From a bacterium (GTDB lineage: Bacteria > JAGOBX01): a DNA stretch of 26,396 nucleotides. Every line of letters begins with the position of its first letter. Position 1 is the first letter of the stretch. Made by a program: the position numbers and the translations under genes. Below the pieces are notes generated by a model that was not told where the DNA came from, did no database searches, and saw only the letters and a program-made list of their open reading frames with translations. Location of the stretch: NCBI GenBank assembly GCA_029551925.1, contig JAKPEO010000083.1, positions 1-26,396 of the forward strand, given 5' to 3'. This document shows, one piece after another, positions 1 to 8,191 of the stretch.

Positions 1-2
1 AA

Positions 3-1490
3 TATGAAGGAAAAACTATAAAAGATACAATGATTGAAAAAGTATTCAAAGAAAAAAAATATGAAGGTGAACAATATTCTGATTCAAAATTCAAAATCAA
101 AATATTCAGAATTGCTCAACCGATAATAATAAACAACGAATTTTGGGGCGTAGTATTATTGGGCTTCTCTCTTGAAAGTCTATCAAAAGAAATAAATAAT
201 ATGCAGCGCAATTTTCTAACTAAAATCGAAGAAGAAAAAAAAAGATTGGAAGGCGAAGCGGGCAATCAAAAAACCTACGAAATAGATAAGATAACAAAAA
301 ATTTAGCAATAATCAGCAAAAAAATCCGCAAGAATATTCAAGATAATGCTATTTTGTATTTTATAATGTTTTCAATCCCTGGCTTATTTTTGGCGTTTAT
401 ATTCGGTAAAAATATCGCAAGACCGATAATATCATTTGTTCCATTTATTCAAAAAATATCGCAAGGAATATTGACTGACAGAATAAAAATGAAACGCAAC
501 GACGAAATAAAAATTCTGGCAGACGGTATAAATGCGATGGTTAATGAACTCAATAATATCATCAAAACAATTAATAATATCATAAAATCTATCACTTTTG
601 AAAATTCTAATTTATTGGATATTTCAAAACAGACCACAATTACAATAGATACTATTTCAAATAACATTAACGAAATAGAAGTCGGAGTTATTAATAATTC
701 TATGGATGTCCAATCTACCGCTGAACGTTTGAAAAGATTTGTTACCACATTAGAAGAAATGACTGATAATGTTCAAAATTTAGACCGAAGCGCTGAACAG
801 ACAGAAATGTCAACAATCAAAGGAAAAGAAAATTTTGCGAAATTAATAGAAAAAATGAATTCAATAGAATCCGGCTATAAAGAAACATTTGAATTAGTAA
901 ATAATCTCCAAAAATTTTCGCTTGAAATAAAGGATATTTTGCAAACAATAGAAGACATTTCAACAAGAACAAGAGTGCTCGCTTACAGCGTAAATGTCAT
1001 ATCCAAACGAACTGGTCAGCAAGATGCGTCTATTGCTAATATTGCGTCAGAAGTGCGTAATTTAAGTAAATTCATCGCTGATTATTCGGCAAATATTATG
1101 AAAATAATAGATAACAACAATATTTTAATTAACAAGATATTTCAGTCCACTAAAATCGGCATAAAAAATATTGAGGAAGGAATTTTAACATCTAATAATT
1201 TAATGAATACAATGAACGAAATATATGTAAAAGTTACATCTGATAAAGTAATGATTTCTGAAATAAACGAAAAAATAGCGAATATCGATGAAGAAAGTAA
1301 AACCATATTTTCATCAACTGAAAACATCAGTCAAGTAACAAGTCAAATGTCAACATTAGTAAGTTCGACCGCCAAGGTTATATACGAAGAGCGCGAATCT
1401 GTAAAAAAATTAAACGAATCAGTAAATAAATTAAGTTCTATCGCAGAATCATTAAAAGAAAAAATGAAAGAATTTGTTATTGATGAATGA
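3..1490 (+). CDS. Chemoreceptor-like (MCP-like) membrane protein, 5' partial
   Basis: The reading frame is open to the left edge, so the N-terminus is missing; the ATG at 30 is probably internal. Numbering from that ATG, residues 1-105 are the end of an extracytoplasmic sensor domain, 107-126 a membrane helix, about 126-180 a HAMP linker, and 190-480 a long helical cytoplasmic arm. The arm aligns with the methyl-accepting signalling domain around 310-345 (VLAYSVN, then SEVRNLS), matching the classical hairpin tip LALNAAIEAARAGE...EVR in length, but most contact residues have changed: by this alignment the position of Tsr E385 is I324 and that of Tsr V398 is N337, while the R388 equivalent (R327) is kept. 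The gene overlaps the CheA-like gene by 8 bases (ATGAATGA). It probably senses a periplasmic or membrane signal and passes it to that kinase. Receptor type is well supported; coupling mode is inference. Confidence 0.8.
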   Translation, partial: YEGKTIKDTMIEKVFKEKKYEGEQYSDSKFKIKIFRIAQPIIINNEFWGVVLLGFSLESLSKEINNMQRNFLTKIEEEKKRLEGEAGNQKTYEIDKITKNLAIISKKIRKNIQDNAILYFIMFSIPGLFLAFIFGKNIARPIISFVPFIQKISQGILTDRIKMKRNDEIKILADGINAMVNELNNIIKTINNIIKSITFENSNLLDISKQTTITIDTISNNINEIEVGVINNSMDVQSTAERLKRFVTTLEEMTDNVQNLDRSAEQTEMSTIKGKENFAKLIEKMNSIESGYKETFELVNNLQKFSLEIKDILQTIEDISTRTRVLAYSVNVISKRTGQQDASIANIASEVRNLSKFIADYSANIMKIIDNNNILINKIFQSTKIGIKNIEEGILTSNNLMNTMNEIYVKVTSDKVMISEINEKIANIDEESKTIFSSTENISQVTSQMSTLVSSTAKVIYEERESVKKLNESVNKLSSIAESLKEKMKEFVIDE

Positions 1491-3105
1491 CGCAAAAATA
1501 ATTGAAATGGACGAACAAATCAATATCGGACAATTATCCGACTTATATAGAAATATTTTTGATTATCTTTCTGAATACAGAGACTTTAATAGAAAAAAAG
1601 TAATTTCTGAACTTCGCGCATTATTAAGTATTGATATTAGCGTATCAAATGAAAAAAGCAAAAAAAATTATACTGAAAAATGTATTGTATTAAAAAGCAT
1701 ATTAAATTTGCCGGATGCTGAAAATATCTTGATATTCGAGCCGCTCGCTGTAATAGTCAATGATTTAGCCGATGAATGCGATAATCTGCAATTAGAAGAA
1801 TTGGATACTATTGACACTTTAAATTTTATCGATTATTTAGCGCTCGCTGAAAAAATGTGCGTTAATACTCAAACGCCCGCGATATTAGAAGCATATAAAA
1901 AATTGAATAATATTATAGATTCTAACATTCAATTTATTTTATTGACGCAGCGCAAAAAAAACGAATTTATAAAAATTAACGCGAGCATTATAGACCAATT
2001 ATCCGCTGTAATTACAGAATTGTCCATCAATAAAAGTAAATTACTAAAATTATCAAATAAAACTGGATTAGATAAAGCGCTGACTGACATTTCAAGCAAT
2101 ATAAGCAATATAGTGAATAGAATAAACGGAATACTATCGCGTGTAACATTTATGCCGCTGTATCAAGTTTTTAATAGATTTCCATCGATTGTTCGAGATA
2201 TAGCCAATAAATTAGGTAAAAAAATCGATTTTATTATTAAAGATAATAATGTTGTTATAGACAAAAAAATCGGCGATACAGTAAGCGAAGTATTTATACA
2301 TCTTGTAAAAAATTCAGTTGACCACGGCATAGAATTACCAGAAGTCCGTATTCAAAACGGAAAAAGCGAAGTTGGCAAATTAGAACTAATAGCAGAACAA
2401 AAAGGAAACTATGTAATAATTAGAATAATAGACGACGGCAAAGGAATGGACAAAGAAATAATCGGAAGAAAAGCGGTTGAAAAAAATATCATCACCGAAA
2501 CCGAACTAAAACAAATGAGCGATTCCGAAATATTAGAATTAATATTCAAACCAGGCTTCAGCACCGCCGAAAAAGTTACTGATGTTTCAGGCCGTGGTGT
2601 GGGTATGGATGCGGTTAAAAGCAGTATCGAAAAACTTGGCGGCTCGCTAAATCTCAAATCTGAAAAAGGCAAGGGTTCGGAAGTAATAATCAGAATACCC
2701 TTCCAAATGATTTTAACGCAGATGATATTCGTCAAAATTTCAGAACAGACTGGATTATGCGGATTTATGCTTGACTATTTACACGATATTATATATTTTG
2801 ATAAAAATAGTGGAAATTTTATTTTGGAAAACGATGTAATGAAATTCAAATACAGAGACAAGTTAGAAAAAATCTGGCGGATGCCTGAATTTAAACACGA
2901 TGATTTTTCACAGTATAATAAAGCGTTAATTTTTCAAAATGACAATCGCTATCTTGTATTGCCTGTCAGTGAAATAATTGAACAAACAGATGCAATTGTC
3001 AAAAATATCGATTTTATAGATTTGAAAAATAAATTGCCAAAATATTTTGTAGGTTATACTATATTTGATGATGATTTAGTGCCTGTATTAGAGCCGGAAA
3101 TATAA
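1483..3105 (+). CDS. CheA-like histidine kinase core lacking an Hpt domain
   Basis: This is a 540-residue protein from ATG 1483; a TTG at 1474 would add three residues, but the ATG overlapping the upstream stop is the better start. Residues about 160-225 resemble the CheA dimerisation domain (P3), joined by FMPLYQVFNRFP to the P4 ATPase domain: N-box HLVKNSVDHG (N277), G1 box DDGKGMD (317-323), and the F box/G2 segment FSTAEKVTDVSGRGVGMD (358-375). The last 130 residues are a CheW-like P5 domain ending GYTIFDDDLVPVLEP. All ATP-binding boxes look intact. The N-terminal 160 residues are helical and unrecognised, and the first histidine in the protein is residue 273 inside the N-box, so the usual phosphoacceptor Hpt (P1) and its HxxKG motif are absent. 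It probably works with the receptor-like neighbour, phosphorylating a separate Hpt protein or acting non-canonically. Kinase core identity is secure; phosphotransfer partner unknown. Confidence 0.9.
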   Translation: MNDAKIIEMDEQINIGQLSDLYRNIFDYLSEYRDFNRKKVISELRALLSIDISVSNEKSKKNYTEKCIVLKSILNLPDAENILIFEPLAVIVNDLADECDNLQLEELDTIDTLNFIDYLALAEKMCVNTQTPAILEAYKKLNNIIDSNIQFILLTQRKKNEFIKINASIIDQLSAVITELSINKSKLLKLSNKTGLDKALTDISSNISNIVNRINGILSRVTFMPLYQVFNRFPSIVRDIANKLGKKIDFIIKDNNVVIDKKIGDTVSEVFIHLVKNSVDHGIELPEVRIQNGKSEVGKLELIAEQKGNYVIIRIIDDGKGMDKEIIGRKAVEKNIITETELKQMSDSEILELIFKPGFSTAEKVTDVSGRGVGMDAVKSSIEKLGGSLNLKSEKGKGSEVIIRIPFQMILTQMIFVKISEQTGLCGFMLDYLHDIIYFDKNSGNFILENDVMKFKYRDKLEKIWRMPEFKHDDFSQYNKALIFQNDNRYLVLPVSEIIEQTDAIVKNIDFIDLKNKLPKYFVGYTIFDDDLVPVLEPEI

Positions 3106-3125
3106 TTTTTGTAGGACAAATTTTA

Positions 3126-4346
3126 ATGTTAAGATTTAGAGAAAAAATTCTGATTTTTTTTGCGGTATTAATAATTTTGATAATTATAAATGCTTTGTTA
3201 TACAGCGGATTGTATTATTATTTAAACTTCACAATAGCAAAAAAAATATTTGTTTTTTGGACGGCTTCAATATTGGTCAGCGCATTAATTTTGATTTTGT
3301 TGATTTCCAAAACAGCAAATTACGCTTCTCAAAAATTTACTAAAAAATTAATTCAAGAAATTATAAGTTTGGATATTCAAGAAATTACTGATGCTTTAAA
3401 AAATTATGAAAAAGACGGTATTGATTTTGCTTTTTCAAAATTTATGCGCGCTTTAACCAAAATCCATAATTCGCTTGAAAAAAATACAGAGCAATATAAT
3501 GAACTAAAAAATAAAATAAAAAATTTTTCAGAAGAATTAGAAATGTTGAAACTCAATACTGACACATCAATTAAGACATCATTAATCAATATTGAATCTA
3601 TATCTAAAATCACTAATGATTCTAATGACTTTATTTTTATACAGGAACATTTTTTTAAAGTGTTAAAAACCGAATTCAATAAATCGATAGAAGAAATAAA
3701 TACTAAATTCAAACAAAAGGAAAAATTAGGCGAATTTTTTAATCAATTAGTTTTAGCAATGAAAGATATTGAAGCGCTGCTGAACAGCGCTGATTTGTTT
3801 TGCTCGGATTTCCAAAAAAATCAAAATATAATTTTAACAGCAATATCCGAAATGCTCGCTAATATCGAAAAACAATCAATAAATATCTTAAATTTTTATA
3901 TTTTCTCACATCCCGAAAAATTAGAAGAAACATCAGAAACCGGCGAAGATACAATGAATTTTGAACGAGATGAAAATATCAATAACATAAAAAATATAAA
4001 TGAAGCCATAAAAAATGAAATTTACAAAATCAAAAATACTCTAACAATTTTATTTGAAACAAACAAAAATTTTTATAATAGTTTATTAGAAAGCAGAAAA
4101 ACTTTTGTTAATTTAATAAGTTATTTAAACGAGATACCATCAATGTTAGAGCAGTTTAATAAAACAGATTTGACAATAAAAAATAATCTATTGAAATTTT
4201 TAAATTCAGCGTATAAATTTAATGAAAAACTCAAAAAAGAAGGCGAAAATTTAAAAAATCTAAATATAAAATTAAATAATTTAACTAAATGTTTGGAAGA
4301 TTTAAAAACTGAAAGCGAGCATTTAAAATTAGAAGATTTATTATAA
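3126..4346 (+). CDS. Two-helix membrane-anchored coiled-coil protein, unknown function
   Basis: I do not recognise a family for this 406-residue protein. Two hydrophobic helices (about 8-30 and 43-63) form a hairpin with almost no extracytoplasmic loop. The remaining 340 residues are rich in Lys, Glu, Asn, Leu and Ile with heptad-like spacing and no Cys, suggesting a long cytoplasmic helical rod. The layout recalls a chemoreceptor stripped of its sensor domain, but I see neither a HAMP signature nor any tip motif. AGGA at 3113-3116 precedes the ATG at 3126. It follows the CheA-like gene by 20 bases and is the last gene of this likely operon, so it may scaffold or receive signal from the kinase/receptor pair. 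That role is inferred only from position and architecture. Confidence 0.7.
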   Translation: MLRFREKILIFFAVLIILIIINALLYSGLYYYLNFTIAKKIFVFWTASILVSALILILLISKTANYASQKFTKKLIQEIISLDIQEITDALKNYEKDGIDFAFSKFMRALTKIHNSLEKNTEQYNELKNKIKNFSEELEMLKLNTDTSIKTSLINIESISKITNDSNDFIFIQEHFFKVLKTEFNKSIEEINTKFKQKEKLGEFFNQLVLAMKDIEALLNSADLFCSDFQKNQNIILTAISEMLANIEKQSINILNFYIFSHPEKLEETSETGEDTMNFERDENINNIKNINEAIKNEIYKIKNTLTILFETNKNFYNSLLESRKTFVNLISYLNEIPSMLEQFNKTDLTIKNNLLKFLNSAYKFNEKLKKEGENLKNLNIKLNNLTKCLEDLKTESEHLKLEDLL

Positions 4347-4401
4347 AAAAACAAACCTATTAAATATAAAATCTAAAAATTAAGGGAGTGTTGATATTTT
4401 T

Positions 4402-6075
4402 ATGGAACGCTATATATTTACAATTCAGGGCTTAAATAAATATTACGGAAATAAGCAAGTATTAAAAAACATCAATCTTTGTTTTTTTCCCGGCGCAAAA
4501 ATAGGAATCGTCGGAGACAACGGTTCTGGTAAAAGCACGCTGCTAAAAATAATGGCTGGTATTGATAAAGAATTTGATGGCTATGCAGAACCTGCGAAAA
4601 ATATAAAAATCGGATATATACCGCAAGAACCAAAGTTAGACTCAACTAAAAATGTTAGAGAAAATATCGCTACTGCTTTTGCCGATACAATTAAATTATT
4701 AAAAGAATACGAAGAAATCACCAATAAAATGTCCGAGCCGCTTTCAGACGACGAAATGGAAAAGTGTATGAATAGAATGTCAGTATTACAAGAAAAAATC
4801 GATATGGTGGACGGATGGGAATTGGAAACGCAACTTAATAAAATATCAAATGCTCTATTATTGCCGCCGGACGATATGGATGTAACAAAATTATCAGGCG
4901 GCGAACGCAGACGCGTAGCGCTGTGTAAAGTATTATTAGAAAAACCTGATATGCTGCTGCTTGACGAACCAACTAACCATTTAGATGCGGAGACAGTCGA
5001 ATGGCTTGAAGAACACTTAAAAAATTACCCTGGCACAGTTATTATCGTCACGCACGATAGATATTTTCTTGATAATATCACAAAATGGATTTTAGAATTA
5101 GATAACGGCGAAGGCTTACCATTTGAAGGCAATTACTCTTCGTGGCTTGACCAAAAACAAAAAATATTAGAAGCGCAAGAAAAATCCGAATCGCGGCGCC
5201 AGAAATTTTTAAAAAATGAATTAAACTGGATAAAAATGAACCGCAAAGGGAAACAAGCATTAACCAAAGCGCGAATAAATCAATACGAAACGCTACTGTC
5301 AAATGAAAATTCATTAAATGAAAATTCATTAGAAATACAAATAGCGCCAGGACCAAAATTAGGCAAAAAAATATTGAATATTGATAATTTAGTTAAGGGC
5401 TTTAATAATAATATTTTAATTGATAAACTCTCATTTTCACTGCCGCCGGCTGCAGTAGTCGGATTAATAGGACCAAATGGCACTGGCAAAACAACGCTTT
5501 TCAGAATGATAGTCAATGAAGAAAAACCGGACAGCGGGACAATTGAAATAGGCGAAACTGTAAAATTATCGTATGTTAATCAACATCGCGATAATTTGAA
5601 TAATGAAAATACTGTATATGACGAAATTCGCGAAGGCGCTGATTTTATTAAAATCGGCAATATCACTGTCCCCGCCAGAAATTATGTCGGCAGATTCAAT
5701 TTTAAAGGAAGCGACCAACAAAAAAAAGTCGGAGAATTATCGGGCGGCGAACGCAATCGCGTGCATTTAGCGAAATTACTAAAATCCGGCGGGAATTTAA
5801 TATTATTAGACGAACCGTCCAATGATTTAGATATTACTACTCTCAGAAATTTAGAAGAAGCGATTTTAAATTTTTCCGGCTGCGTAATGGTCATCAGCCA
5901 CGACAGATTTTTTTTAGATAGAATTTGCACGCATTTATTAGTGTTTGAAGGCGATGGCAAAGTTCGATGGTTTGAAGGAAATTATCAAGATTACGAAGAG
6001 TTTATGAAACGCGAATACGGCGCGGACGCGCTGTCAAATCGCAGAGCGCGCTATAAAAAAATTAAATTTAATTAA
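4402..6075 (+). CDS. ettA: Energy-dependent translational throttle protein EttA (ABC-F ATPase)
   Basis: A cytoplasmic ABC-F protein of 557 residues, the usual EttA length. EttA binds the ribosomal E site and gates entry of initiated ribosomes into elongation according to ATP/ADP ratio. Two ABC domains are complete: Walker A GDNGSGKS (38-45), signature LSGGE (164-168), Walker B LLLDEPTNHLD; then Walker A GPNGTGKT (357-364), signature LSGGE (446-450) and LLLDEPSNDLD, where Ser replaces the usual Thr. The arm (about 95-140), the linker ending in APGPKLG, and the C-terminal GADAL...RYKKI segment all fit EttA rather than Uup or other ABC-F members. A Shine-Dalgarno GGGAG (4384-4388) lies 13 bases before the ATG. 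A perfect 15-bp tandem duplication encodes NENSL twice in the linker. It is separated from the upstream operon by 55 bases and may have its own promoter. Confidence 0.96.
   Translation: MERYIFTIQGLNKYYGNKQVLKNINLCFFPGAKIGIVGDNGSGKSTLLKIMAGIDKEFDGYAEPAKNIKIGYIPQEPKLDSTKNVRENIATAFADTIKLLKEYEEITNKMSEPLSDDEMEKCMNRMSVLQEKIDMVDGWELETQLNKISNALLLPPDDMDVTKLSGGERRRVALCKVLLEKPDMLLLDEPTNHLDAETVEWLEEHLKNYPGTVIIVTHDRYFLDNITKWILELDNGEGLPFEGNYSSWLDQKQKILEAQEKSESRRQKFLKNELNWIKMNRKGKQALTKARINQYETLLSNENSLNENSLEIQIAPGPKLGKKILNIDNLVKGFNNNILIDKLSFSLPPAAVVGLIGPNGTGKTTLFRMIVNEEKPDSGTIEIGETVKLSYVNQHRDNLNNENTVYDEIREGADFIKIGNITVPARNYVGRFNFKGSDQQKKVGELSGGERNRVHLAKLLKSGGNLILLDEPSNDLDITTLRNLEEAILNFSGCVMVISHDRFFLDRICTHLLVFEGDGKVRWFEGNYQDYEEFMKREYGADALSNRRARYKKIKFN
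5301..5330 (+). repeat. 15-bp perfect tandem duplication inside ettA
   Basis: The unit AAATGAAAATTCATT occurs twice without a gap (5301-5315 and 5316-5330). It stays in frame and falls in the linker between the two ABC domains of EttA. Linker length still matches that of E. coli EttA as I recall it, so the duplication does not obviously lengthen the protein. Confidence 0.9.
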
Positions 6076-6098
6076 TAGTATTTTTCAAAACAATTTTA

Positions 6099-6272
6099 AT
6101 GAATAAAATAAAATTCTGGGTTGTTATTTTTCTGCAAATTTTTATTTTGTATGCGCTGTTGGTTTATTATAAAACTTTTTTTAGGTCGTTTGTTTACGAA
6201 AATGACGGCGCAATAAATTTGGTTTTATCTAAATTATGCGGGCGGCAGTTAAATATTCGCAATAATAAATAA
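6099..6272 (+). CDS. Small single-helix membrane protein (57 aa), hypothetical
   Basis: An ATG at 6099 opens a 57-residue frame ending with TAA at 6270-6272. The product starts MNKIKFW, has one hydrophobic helix (about residues 6-24), then an aromatic/basic stretch YYKTFFRS and a short polar tail with one Cys. It fills the space between ettA (23 bases upstream) and the GT-C-like gene (9 bases downstream), and the helix, sensible residue composition and tight spacing support a real gene. No family is recognised. It may be an accessory subunit or anchor for the following membrane enzyme, which is inference from position. No clear ribosome binding site is visible. Confidence 0.6.
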   Translation: MNKIKFWVVIFLQIFILYALLVYYKTFFRSFVYENDGAINLVLSKLCGRQLNIRNNK

Positions 6273-6281
6273 TTTTTGATT

Positions 6282-8162
6282 ATGTTATTTTTAATTAATT
6301 TTTTGTTTTTAATTTTTATCTCATTTGCTTTTTATAGTTTTTCAAAAATTATTTTGAAAAAATTTTCGGCTGATAATTTATTAGAAGATTATTTATTTCA
6401 CAGCGCTTGCGGAATAATTATAATTTCTGCTATTATTATCATCGCAGGATTTACAAATTTTCTATATAAAGAATTGATATATACCATAGTATCTATTCAG
6501 ATAATCGCCGCGCTTTTCAATACTCAAAATATCGAAAATTTAGTGAAATATCTATTTACAAAATTCCAATATTTTTATTTTAAAACTAAAATATTAACGC
6601 TTCTTCTTCTATTAAATATCATTTTGCATTTGCCGGGAGCATTAGCGCCAGTCGTGAGTTTAGACGGATTAACATATCATTTGACTCTGCCGAAATTATA
6701 TCTTCAAGCGCATAAAATTTACAGCGTTAATTTTTTATTTTATTCGTTTTTTCCGCAGTTTAGCGAAACTTTATTTTTATACGGCTTATCATTAGCCAGC
6801 CCTGAATTTGCTCAAATTTTTCATTATTTTTTCTATGTTTTGACTTTGTTATTGATTTGTTTGTTTTCTCAAAAAATTATTAAAAATATTTTCTTTGCGA
6901 TTTTAACTGCGCTTGCATTCGCTTCAACTCCAGCAATTAATAGACTTGCTGGCTATATAAAAACCGAATTTATCCTGATTTTTTTTATTTGTTTTTCTTT
7001 ATACTATTTATTTTTATTTTTCCAAACTTCTGAAAAAAAGCATCTGTTTTATTCCGCAATATTTTCTGCAATTGCTAATAATGTCAAATATCACGGATTA
7101 ATACACTCGTTAATTTTTATAGCAATATTAATGTTTCTATTTGCTTCCAAAAAAATAAAAATTAAAACTGCTGTTTGCGCTGTTTTTCTGCTTTTATTAT
7201 TGTCTTCGCCGTTTTATATCAAAAATTATTTAGATATCGGCAATCCGTTTTATCCGTTTCTTTGCAAATATTTCAATATAAAAAATATAGTGTCAGACGA
7301 AAAAAATGAAACTCAATATATTCAAGAAAAAAGCGCGAGTATGGTCAGACATTTCAGCGAAAAAAAGATAACAGGCAGTCCTGTAATCAGCGCTATTAAA
7401 TTTCCTTACATAGTATCAATAAAATTTCAAACTTATGATTTTTGGAAATATGCGTTATCTCCGCTGTTTTTCGTGTTTTTGTGTTATATAATTATCGCAG
7501 TTATTTTAAAAAAAGAAACATATTGTTTTTATATTTTTACTTTTTATATTTTTGCGTTTATCTATTTGATTTATTTTAATGCGCCGCGCGCGCGATATGT
7601 TCTTCCGATTTATCCGATTATCTGCGTTTTCGGTATTTATGCTTTCAATAGTTTTATGGCGCAATATCCAAAATTATTCCGGGCAAATATCATCATATTT
7701 TTCTTTATAATTCTAATCAATTATCCGCTGTTGGCTGCTCAACATTTTACAAGATATAAAGTATTATTCGGATTTGAAACTAAAAACGAATATTTGGCCA
7801 AACGAATGTATTCTGACGGCGAATTTTATCAAGCGATACAATGGTGCAACGCTAATTTAAAAAATACAGATTTATTATTTGTCACGCATCAATTATCTTT
7901 TTATTTTGATATACCTGTTATCTTGGGCTATACGCCGAATCTCACGCTCTCGCCGATAAATAATATCAATGTATATAATGAATTAGATTTTCTCGAAAAA
8001 CTTAAAAAAAATAATGTATCGCATATATTTTATTCTCATAAATTCGCGGTAAGATTTAGTTATGATATTGTCGAACATATCGAAAAATTACAGCGGCAAA
8101 ATTATCTAATACCTTTAAAAGAATTTAATAATAATACGATTTATCTCATAAATTATAAATAA
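6282..8162 (+). CDS. GT-C-like polytopic membrane glycosyltransferase (GT39/ArnT-like)
   Basis: A 626-residue integral membrane protein from ATG 6282 (a TTG at 6276 would add two residues). It has about ten or more hydrophobic helices followed by a soluble C-terminal part of roughly 130 residues. The segment SLDGLTYHLTLPKLYL after the second or third helix resembles the first-loop acidic motif of GT39/ArnT-type polyprenyl-phosphate-sugar transferases, and SSPFYIKNYLDIGNPFYPF is a motif seen in many members of this superfamily in uncultured bacteria. Such enzymes move a sugar from an undecaprenyl-phosphate carrier to an envelope acceptor on the outer face of the inner membrane. The donor and acceptor here cannot be told from sequence. 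It follows the 57-residue membrane protein directly and converges on pabBC. Confidence 0.7.
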   Translation: MLFLINFLFLIFISFAFYSFSKIILKKFSADNLLEDYLFHSACGIIIISAIIIIAGFTNFLYKELIYTIVSIQIIAALFNTQNIENLVKYLFTKFQYFYFKTKILTLLLLLNIILHLPGALAPVVSLDGLTYHLTLPKLYLQAHKIYSVNFLFYSFFPQFSETLFLYGLSLASPEFAQIFHYFFYVLTLLLICLFSQKIIKNIFFAILTALAFASTPAINRLAGYIKTEFILIFFICFSLYYLFLFFQTSEKKHLFYSAIFSAIANNVKYHGLIHSLIFIAILMFLFASKKIKIKTAVCAVFLLLLLSSPFYIKNYLDIGNPFYPFLCKYFNIKNIVSDEKNETQYIQEKSASMVRHFSEKKITGSPVISAIKFPYIVSIKFQTYDFWKYALSPLFFVFLCYIIIAVILKKETYCFYIFTFYIFAFIYLIYFNAPRARYVLPIYPIICVFGIYAFNSFMAQYPKLFRANIIIFFFIILINYPLLAAQHFTRYKVLFGFETKNEYLAKRMYSDGEFYQAIQWCNANLKNTDLLFVTHQLSFYFDIPVILGYTPNLTLSPINNINVYNELDFLEKLKKNNVSHIFYSHKFAVRFSYDIVEHIEKLQRQNYLIPLKEFNNNTIYLINYK

Positions 8163-8191
8163 AATAATTGAACCGCATCTTTTATACAAAC

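Noticed and set aside
5078-5356. Minus-strand open frame inside ettA and similar shadow frames elsewhere
   Set aside because: These lie opposite well-conserved genes, have no family resemblance and arise from AT-rich codon usage.
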